Below, one piece after another: positions 58,839-64,000 of a DNA stretch of 64,000 bases (position 1 is the stretch's first letter; every line of letters starts with the position of its first letter). The stretch is taken from IMG/VR virus record IMGVR_UViG_3300042466_001120, positions 45,015-109,014 of that record; one strand, given 5' to 3'. The notes beneath the pieces are model-generated. The model worked only from the letters and a program-made list of their open reading frames with translations. It was not told the origin of the DNA and did no database searches. Both the position numbers and the translations under genes were made by a program. The DNA comes from a virus.

Positions 58839-59016
58839 CACACCAAAAGGTGTCGGACAAATTGAAAATCTTTATGTATCTGATCTTGGATTTTTGATGG
58901 TGAGGGTTTATTTTGATAACGGCACGTACACAACCTATAATATGGGAAAACACGATATTCAAAACAACCTGATCACCAACCAATTATTTGAAGATGAAAG
59001 TAAAACTTTTGATTGA
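58804..59016 (+). CDS. Hypothetical small protein
   Basis: 70 residues, overlapping neighbours on both sides by 35 and 23 bases; small beta domain (ENLYVSDLGFLMVRVYFDNGTYTTYNMG). Confidence 0.55.
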   Translation: MKKSQNKNPLINTPKGVGQIENLYVSDLGFLMVRVYFDNGTYTTYNMGKHDIQNNLITNQLFEDESKTFD

Positions 59017-59143
59017 TAACGAGATCATTGAGGGAGTCGTTGAGATTGATGAAAGATTTTATGGTGGTAAAAAAGTAATTTATCAAGATAAAGAAAAAAG
59101 AATGTGTGTTATATCAATAAATTTAGTTACTATTGTATTATGA
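58994..59143 (+). CDS. Small hypothetical protein
   Basis: 49 residues (MKVKLLIDNEIIEGVVEIDERFYGG...), overlapping the previous gene by 23 bases and the next start by 4. Beta-rich. Not recognised. Confidence 0.5.
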   Translation: MKVKLLIDNEIIEGVVEIDERFYGGKKVIYQDKEKRMCVISINLVTIVL

Positions 59144-59355
59144 AAAAATTATTAATTATGTTATGTCTTGTGTCCTGTACATCAAACGGGTACAAGTACA
59201 AAATTGAAGGTGTGGTTGAAACAAAAGATGGTGGACATCCAGCAGTCTGGTATACCGACACAATAAGTTTTGATGGTGATACTGCGTATTACTTTAATAG
59301 TGATGGTAGTGAAGTAAGAATTAGTCCTCCATATGTTGTTAAAACGATTAAATGA
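59140..59355 (+). CDS. Small lipoprotein 1
   Basis: 71 residues from MKKLLIMLCLVSC, where LVSC is a lipobox. Starts in an ATGA overlap. First of three lipoproteins within 1 kb. Confidence 0.65.
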   Translation: MKKLLIMLCLVSCTSNGYKYKIEGVVETKDGGHPAVWYTDTISFDGDTAYYFNSDGSEVRISPPYVVKTIK

Positions 59356-59627
59356 TGAATATGAAAGAATTAAATGATAGCGATCTTTTAGATCTTGCTT
59401 GGAAAAACTTAGAAATTGCTGATAAACACACATACTCGACAATAGTTTTAACTGTTGTTGCATTGATACAAGCAATTTTATTATTTTTTAATATAGTTGG
59501 GGTTGTTAGTTTTTTAATTGTCTATCCACTTTGTGTATTATTTTATCTCTATCACAAATATAAAAGTGAAAAACATTTAAAAATTATTGAAGAATTACTT
59601 AAAGAATTTACATCAAGAGGAGTTTGA
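59352..59627 (+). CDS. Two-helix membrane protein
   Basis: 91 residues; hydrophobic helices at about 30-50 and 54-72 and a basic-charged coiled C-terminus. Between lipoprotein genes, with 4-base overlaps. Confidence 0.6.
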   Translation: MMNMKELNDSDLLDLAWKNLEIADKHTYSTIVLTVVALIQAILLFFNIVGVVSFLIVYPLCVLFYLYHKYKSEKHLKIIEELLKEFTSRGV

Positions 59628-59629
59628 TT

Positions 59630-59878
59630 ATGAAGAAAATTATTTATATATTTGTTCTGTGGTTGGTAACGAGTTGTTCTAACTGGGAATATAAGGAATT
59701 TACATATTTAAGATGTAAAAAGTTGGATAAAGTACATGCTCATTTATATTATCACGAAACGTGTGAGTGGAATTGTTTGAGTATGAACGAGACGTATTCT
59801 ATTGTTATTGATACTGCTAAATTTAAATATAAGGTAGATAAAAACGGTGAAGTAAAAAAAGTAAAACTAATAAAATGA
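59630..59878 (+). CDS. Small lipoprotein 2
   Basis: 82 residues from MKKIIYIFVLWLVTSC (lipobox VTSC). Contains several Cys and Tyr (YLRCKKLDKVHAHLYYHETCEWNC). Unknown role. Confidence 0.65.
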   Translation: MKKIIYIFVLWLVTSCSNWEYKEFTYLRCKKLDKVHAHLYYHETCEWNCLSMNETYSIVIDTAKFKYKVDKNGEVKKVKLIK

Positions 59879-60138
59879 AGAAAGTATTTTTGGCGATTTT
59901 AATGGGTGTTATGGTAACATCTTGTACGGAAAACTCAAGAGTGAAGAGTTTTGGTGGAGAAGGAACAATCAACCTACCAAAAGGTCGTAAATTAGTGACC
60001 GTTACTTGGAAAGAGACTCAGGTTTGGTATTTAACAAGACCAATGGATTCAAGCGATGTGGCACAGACATATCAATTCCACGAAGAATCATCTTGGGGTG
60101 TAATTGAAGGAACTTATAACATTGTAGAGACTAAATAA
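59875..60138 (+). CDS. Small lipoprotein 3
   Basis: 87 residues from MKKVFLAILMGVMVTSC (lipobox VTSC), beta-rich mature part ending TYNIVETK. ATGA overlap with lipoprotein 2. Confidence 0.65.
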   Translation: MKKVFLAILMGVMVTSCTENSRVKSFGGEGTINLPKGRKLVTVTWKETQVWYLTRPMDSSDVAQTYQFHEESSWGVIEGTYNIVETK

Positions 60139-60139
60139 T

Positions 60140-60397
60140 ATGACAGAAAGAGAATTAATACTTTTAGGGTTTAAAAGTGAGGAAATGAGGGAACACGATG
60201 AAGACGAGTCTTATTACTACGTTCTTGATATCGTTGACGGATTAACCTTTATTACGACATCCAATGAGGAGATAAAGGAAGACAATTGGTATGTTGATTT
60301 TTTCAATACTGATCCACTTGTTAGATTTCACGAATTCGGAGAAGTTCAAGGACTGATAAACCAACTAACAAAAGCAATAGTAAAAAATGGAAAATAA
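60140..60397 (+). CDS. Hypothetical acidic protein
   Basis: 85 residues, soluble, acidic; overlaps the next gene by 11 bases. Not recognised. Confidence 0.55.
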   Translation: MTERELILLGFKSEEMREHDEDESYYYVLDIVDGLTFITTSNEEIKEDNWYVDFFNTDPLVRFHEFGEVQGLINQLTKAIVKNGK

Positions 60398-60563
60398 AAG
60401 ATTATTATACAATAGTTTGTCAAACCAACATAGATTAATTACTAATCAAATTGGTGATATAAAGGCAAAAAACTTTGAACTAACTGAGGAAGACAAGAAA
60501 GAAATCCAAAAGTTAGAAACAAGAATGATTGAGATAACGAACCAACTTAAAAGTTTGTTTTAA
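60387..60563 (+). CDS. Small coiled-coil protein
   Basis: 58 residues, helical throughout. Two bases before the next start. Confidence 0.5.
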   Translation: MENKRLLYNSLSNQHRLITNQIGDIKAKNFELTEEDKKEIQKLETRMIEITNQLKSLF

Positions 60564-60564
60564 G

Positions 60565-61089
60565 ATGAGAAGTATACCAACACACGATCCACAGACCGGA
60601 GAACTTAATCCGTATTACGAAGAACTAACAGGTGAGAAAAATCCATTATCAAAAGATGTAGAAAATGAAAGTTTTGATATTCCAAGATTTGTTGGTAGAA
60701 AATTTAGGTATAATGGAAAATTAATAAAAACCGATGTAAATTATCTATTAGAAGACGATAAGGGTGTTGTTGTCGCATCAACATCCACAAAGGAAGGGAT
60801 TAACGGTTTATCCAAACAAAACTGTGATAAGATATTTGGGGTTATTGATGTTGTATATAAACAAGTTAGAAACGGATTTGATGGAGTTATAGATTCATTC
60901 ACTGAAGCATTTGCTAAAGAATGTATCAACAAAGCAATGGAGTTATATCAACCAACGGAAATTGAAGTTGAGATTGAGATGGAATGTTTGGATCCTAATT
61001 GTGATGGTATAAACAAGAAAGGTGTTTGTATACCTGGTGATAAACCAAAATTAGATGAGAATGGATGTTTAATATTAAAAAAACTATAA
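60565..61089 (+). CDS. Hypothetical protein
   Basis: 174 residues; TEIEVEIEMECLDPNCDGINKKGVCIPGDKP has a three-Cys loop near the C-terminus. Not recognised. Confidence 0.55.
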   Translation: MRSIPTHDPQTGELNPYYEELTGEKNPLSKDVENESFDIPRFVGRKFRYNGKLIKTDVNYLLEDDKGVVVASTSTKEGINGLSKQNCDKIFGVIDVVYKQVRNGFDGVIDSFTEAFAKECINKAMELYQPTEIEVEIEMECLDPNCDGINKKGVCIPGDKPKLDENGCLILKKL

Positions 61090-61090
61090 A

Positions 61091-61342
61091 ATGGAAAATA
61101 GAAGTACACACTACGGAGACGTATCAAACTGGATTGAAAAGATAATTGATTCTTGTGAAACAATAGAACAAACATTTACTGCTAAAAAATTGATTAGTAA
61201 TTTTGCAAAACAATTAAGAACTAAATCTCCAGATAAATACTGGAACAGTTATCAATACACAGTTATTGACCCACTTAATGATTTGGTAAGAATTAAACGA
61301 CAATCATTCATAAATAAGATTGAGGAACAATGGAAGAAGTAA
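61091..61342 (+). CDS. Hypothetical protein
   Basis: 83 residues, helical, basic; overlaps the next gene by 13 bases. Confidence 0.5.
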   Translation: MENRSTHYGDVSNWIEKIIDSCETIEQTFTAKKLISNFAKQLRTKSPDKYWNSYQYTVIDPLNDLVRIKRQSFINKIEEQWKK

Positions 61343-61647
61343 AATATCCAATAGGTGGTTTTGCACCTGGTGACTATATGTGTAAATGCGTAACCTGTAA
61401 AGAACAATTTCACGGAGATAAAAGGTCCGTTCAGTGTGAACCTTGTGCTATTGAAATGGTTAGAACTAAAATAGTTGAAAGTGAGGAAGGTGGATTTGAA
61501 ATTGAACGTGATTATTTACAGGGATTTATTGATCAGTTCGGAGATGGACCATTAGGTGAACTGGATCCAAATGAATGGACGGCACCTGATTTTTTGAGAT
61601 GGTTAAAACTTAACAAATATAAAATTATAAAAGAAAAGAAAATATGA
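61330..61647 (+). CDS. Zinc-finger-like protein
   Basis: 105 residues with C-x(2)-C...C-x(2)-C (CKCVTCKEQFHGDKRSVQCEPC) near residues 17-38, a probable zinc ribbon, then an acidic C-terminal part. Confidence 0.55.
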   Translation: MEEVKYPIGGFAPGDYMCKCVTCKEQFHGDKRSVQCEPCAIEMVRTKIVESEEGGFEIERDYLQGFIDQFGDGPLGELDPNEWTAPDFLRWLKLNKYKIIKEKKI

Positions 61648-61832
61648 ACAACAACCCATTTGATCCAAATATGTTTAAAAATTTGGAAAACGTAATGAAA
61701 GGTTTTCAACAACCACAAAACAATAAAGGATTTTTTAATTTTAATAAGATTAAAAAATATTTAATAACATTTATTGTTTCAATATTTGTGTCAGGATTTG
61801 CGTTAGGATTGGCAATTGGATTATTGTTTTAA
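61644..61832 (+). CDS. Small membrane protein
   Basis: 62 residues: Asn/Gln/Phe-rich N-terminus and one C-terminal transmembrane helix with Gly zippers (FVSGFALGLAIGLLF). Confidence 0.5.
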   Translation: MNNNPFDPNMFKNLENVMKGFQQPQNNKGFFNFNKIKKYLITFIVSIFVSGFALGLAIGLLF

Positions 61833-61835
61833 ACG

Positions 61836-62084
61836 ATGTTAGATAATATAGTAGAATATTACCAAGACGAGGAGATCTTAAAGGCTGATGGGTTTGATGA
61901 TGCGGTTATTGGTATTGAAAATGGTACTATGAGACTAATATATTCTGTACGAATGTGTATTGAAATATTGGTATTGGATGGTATGGATATGGTTGATGCT
62001 ATAGAACATTTTGATTATAATGTTAGAGGGTCGTATGTGGGCGAAAAAACACCAATATGGTGCGATGATATGTTTGAAATTTAA
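61836..62084 (+). CDS. Hypothetical small acidic protein
   Basis: 82 residues, alpha/beta, one base before the next gene. Unknown. Confidence 0.5.
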   Translation: MLDNIVEYYQDEEILKADGFDDAVIGIENGTMRLIYSVRMCIEILVLDGMDMVDAIEHFDYNVRGSYVGEKTPIWCDDMFEI

Positions 62085-62085
62085 T

Positions 62086-62229
62086 ATGGATTCTTTTATA
62101 CTTAATAAAAAAACTGATATGATAAAAAAATTAAACAGGTGGTTTGAACTCAACTGGGGTTGGTTCTTCATCAACGGAAGGAAACAAGAACAATGGAATG
62201 AATACTTAAAAAACAAATATAAAAAATGA
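62086..62229 (+). CDS. Small basic protein
   Basis: 47 residues from MDSFILNKK; the longer ORF from 62011 overlaps its neighbour. Aromatic/basic (RWFELNWGWFFINGRKQEQW). Confidence 0.5.
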   Translation: MDSFILNKKTDMIKKLNRWFELNWGWFFINGRKQEQWNEYLKNKYKK

Positions 62230-62372
62230 AAACAATAGAAGTAAATTTAGGAATTGGAATGAATATGTTATTCCCCGAAACAGTAAAGATCGTTATTGAA
62301 GACGATACAGATGATGAAACAACTAAAAAACCAAGTAAGGTTAAACCGGAAATAGAAATAGAAAAGGAGTAG
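62226..62372 (+). CDS. Small hypothetical protein
   Basis: 48 residues ending in an acidic tail (DDTDDETTKKPSKVKPEIEIEKE), ATGA overlap. Confidence 0.5.
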   Translation: MKTIEVNLGIGMNMLFPETVKIVIEDDTDDETTKKPSKVKPEIEIEKE

Positions 62373-62391
62373 GGGTTTACCCCCATTTTAA
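62371..62391 (+). terminator. Possible weak terminator
   Basis: GGGGTTTACCCCCATTTT just after the stop; short stem. Confidence 0.35.
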
Positions 62392-62400
62392 CTAAAATCA

Positions 62401-62432
62401 TTTGTAAAAACCAAAAATCCTCATTATATTTG
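62401..62432 (+). promoter_or_regulatory. Bacteroidota-type promoter
   Basis: TTTG at 62401-62404 and TATATTTG at 62425-62432, 20 bases apart. Confidence 0.75.
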
Positions 62433-62456
62433 TTCTATAATTAAAAACAAAATAAA

Positions 62457-62579
62457 ATGAGAAAAAACACGGATTGGAAGGAATTTATTCCACAAGAAAC
62501 TAAAGATGAATGTACTGATTCATTAAAGCTAAACCTTAAAGAAGTAGAAGAAAGATTGTATTGTTGGAAGGATATATGA
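62457..62579 (+). CDS. Small hypothetical protein
   Basis: 40 residues (MRKNTDWKEFIPQETKDECTDSLKLNLKEVEERLYCWKDI), with its own consensus promoter. Unknown. Confidence 0.5.
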   Translation: MRKNTDWKEFIPQETKDECTDSLKLNLKEVEERLYCWKDI

Positions 62580-62607
62580 ATTTAGTTAAAAATATAAAAT
62601 AATTGGT

Positions 62608-62722
62608 TTTTTTTTTTGATGATATATTTATTATTAAATTTGTATTATGAAAAAAATTATTAGATTAACAGAATCAGATCTAACAAGAATTGTTAGACGA
62701 ACACTAAACGAGATGGAAGATT
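62608..62722 (+). repeat. Promoter-plus-leader direct repeat, copy 1
   Basis: A T-run, GATGATATATTTAT and the first 25 codons of the leader gene are repeated at 63297-63405 with few differences. A recent duplication of the leader and its upstream element onto different bodies. Confidence 0.8.
62625..62633 (+). promoter_or_regulatory. TATTTATTA element
   Basis: 13 bases before the ATG at 62647. Confidence 0.5.
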
Positions 62723-63237
62723 TTACAAAAGATATTGCAAAAGATTTATATTCTAAATTACCAAGAGAAAACTTTACAACTGAAGATTTTATTGAATATA
62801 TGAAAGATAAAAAAGCTCCAATGTCAGTAATCACAGATGTATTGGAACATTTAAAAAAAATGGGATTTCCTTTTAGTAAAGTAATTGAAAAAAGTAAAGA
62901 AAATTTTAAAAATAATAGAGACAAAAAAATGACAAAATCAAAAAATAAAAAAATGGTAACAAAAGAAGATTTAAATAATTATTTAATAGAGTGTGAATGT
63001 GATATTTTTATGGATGGGCCATTTATTTATAATAATGAAGAATGGGAAATTTTTGGTAAGATGTTTATTAAAAGAATTGAAGAAAAATACGATATTAAAG
63101 TAAAGTTTAATGAAGATTGGTATGAAAATATATGGAACACAATACCGGAGAGTATAACTGATGATGTTGTAGATCTTGGATTGGAGGCGTTGGCTGATTG
63201 GATTAATAAATATGATATTGAATGTGATTTAAATTAA
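62647..63237 (+). CDS. LTESDLTRIV-leader protein
   Basis: 196 residues. Leader [25 protein letters not shown]; helical, Lys-rich middle and an acidic/aromatic C-terminus. The leader DNA is almost identical to the gene at 63334, while the bodies differ. Confidence 0.65.
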   Translation: MKKIIRLTESDLTRIVRRTLNEMEDFTKDIAKDLYSKLPRENFTTEDFIEYMKDKKAPMSVITDVLEHLKKMGFPFSKVIEKSKENFKNNRDKKMTKSKNKKMVTKEDLNNYLIECECDIFMDGPFIYNNEEWEIFGKMFIKRIEEKYDIKVKFNEDWYENIWNTIPESITDDVVDLGLEALADWINKYDIECDLN

Positions 63238-63296
63238 AAAATAATATAAGTGTTAAAATTTTATGGTTAAATACCAAATTTATTAAAATTACTTGT

Positions 63297-63405
63297 TTTT
63301 TTTTTGATGATATATTTATAATAAAATTAAATTATGAAAAAAATTATTAGATTAACAGAATCAGATCTAACAAGAATTGTTAGACGAACACTAAATGAAA
63401 TGGAG
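63297..63405 (+). repeat. Promoter-plus-leader direct repeat, copy 2
   Basis: See copy 1 at 62608-62722. Confidence 0.8.
63313..63321 (+). promoter_or_regulatory. TATTTATAA element
   Basis: 12 bases before the ATG at 63334. Confidence 0.5.
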
Positions 63406-63714
63406 GATAAAAATTGGGATGATCACAAAGAAGAAAACGATTTTAGTTATTTTGATACCGATATGTATAATGGATTAGATGACGAAGAGTGGGGTGAAAC
63501 TGATGGAGGTGGAGGTGGAGAAGAACTACAAGATTTGATAAAAGATGCGAAAGAATTTTTGGAAAATGAATGTGGGTATGATTTAGATGATATAAATTTA
63601 ATGAGCGTTGATGATATTGTAGATACAATATTTGATGAAGGAAATATTGTGTTAGCTCAAAAAATTGATAACTTATTGGACTTTGATGATTTTAATTTTT
63701 TTGGAAATGGTTAG
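63334..63714 (+). CDS. LTESDLTRIV-leader acidic protein
   Basis: 126 residues. Leader [25 protein letters not shown], then a very acidic body (DEEWGETDGGGGGEELQDLIKDAKEFLENECGYDLDDINLMSVDDIVDTIFDEGN) that resembles the middle of the 38565 protein ([31 protein letters not shown]), so the two bodies are probably homologous. Confidence 0.7.
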   Translation: MKKIIRLTESDLTRIVRRTLNEMEDKNWDDHKEENDFSYFDTDMYNGLDDEEWGETDGGGGGEELQDLIKDAKEFLENECGYDLDDINLMSVDDIVDTIFDEGNIVLAQKIDNLLDFDDFNFFGNG

Positions 63715-63761
63715 TATTCTTATTACCACTAACTTATATATCAACACCTTATAAAAAATAA

Positions 63762-63792
63762 CCCCACTTCCTAAAAAGGTGGGGATTTTTAT
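63762..63792 (+). terminator. Intrinsic terminator
   Basis: CCCCAC...GTGGGG followed by ATTTTTATTT. Confidence 0.7.
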
Positions 63793-63924
63793 TTGTCAAA
63801 ACTAAAACAAAAAAAAATAGTATAAGTACTAAACTTTTAGGGATAAATACTAATCCAACTAAAAATACTTTTCAAATCAAAATAAATTGTTTAAGTTTGT
63901 ATAAGAAATTAAAAAATAAATAAA

Positions 63925-64000
63925 ATGGAAAAAGAATTTGTACCTTATGAGTTGGCGGTTAAACTCAAAACACTTGGATATGATGGACCTTGTTTTGGAG
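63925..64000 (+). CDS. Hypothetical protein (3' end outside the window)
   Basis: First 25 residues, MEKEFVPYELAVKLKTLGYDGPCFG. This N-terminus (PYELA..LK.LG(F/Y)D.PCF) recurs in small hypothetical proteins of Bacteroidota and their phages. Confidence 0.5.
   Translation, partial: MEKEFVPYELAVKLKTLGYDGPCFG

Overview
This window looks like part of a large, AT-rich, tailed-phage genome that infects a member of the Bacteroidota, probably a flavobacterium. The phage assignment rests on T4-type recombination subunits (SbcD/gp47 and SbcC/gp46), a peptidoglycan-hydrolase and lysis module, orphan DNA methyltransferases, free-standing HNH endonucleases and a dense tRNA array. The host assignment rests on three things: start codons lack Shine-Dalgarno sequences and sit in A/T-rich leaders; many intergenic regions carry the Bacteroidota promoter form TTTG / about 20 nt / TAnnTTTG; and there is a Bacteroidota-type histone H1-like protein. 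No capsid, terminase, portal or polymerase gene is visible, so this is an accessory and late-gene segment of a larger genome.

Layout. 1-9.3 kb: gp47 (5' end outside the window), an HNH insertion, gp46, a split type IIG-like nuclease/methyltransferase and a full primary-type sigma factor. 9.3-17.3 kb: a small structured RNA, membrane and coiled-coil proteins, a degenerate amidase-like protein, spanin-like proteins, a zinc-ribbon/EF-hand repeat protein and a histone H1-like protein. 17.3-31.1 kb: DnaJ, two DNA methyltransferases, an LRR protein, a PcfJ-like protein, glutaredoxin, DUF3310, a DHH phosphoesterase and a GNAT acetyltransferase. 31.4-32.4 kb: a gene-free, about 0.93-kb structured RNA (GOLLD/ROOL-like in size and style). 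33.3-43.4 kb: a late block with an M23+VanY peptidoglycan hydrolase, a Cys-rich repeat protein and many proteins that share a short N-terminal leader. 43.6-50.1 kb: more than 20 tRNA genes covering nearly all amino acids, with an HNH gene, an RNase H-like gene, further leader proteins, aberrant tRNA-like elements and at least two more structured RNAs. 50.5-58.4 kb: an L,D-transpeptidase-like protein, a histidine kinase plus response regulator plus membrane coiled-coil operon directly upstream of a GH19 endolysin and a holin-like gene, a membrane GAF-like protein, a secreted CAP protein and an HExxH metallopeptidase. 58.4-64 kb: a run of small, tightly packed genes including three lipoproteins, ending with two more leader proteins and the start of another gene.

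Unifying theme. At least nine proteins begin with nearly the same 20-25 residue amphipathic leader ([21 protein letters not shown]) and about a dozen more begin with a related basic/hydrophobic helix ending in a hydrophobic-x-Glu site. The mature parts are unrelated: hydrolases, a zinc-finger protein, a sigma-region-4-like protein, a DHH phosphoesterase, a metallopeptidase, an LRR protein. The simplest reading is a capsid-targeting (prohead-protease-cleavable) leader that loads cargo proteins into the head. Many of these genes also have a TATTTATTA-type element just before the start codon, distinct from the host TAnnTTTG promoters, and the phage encodes its own sigma factor.
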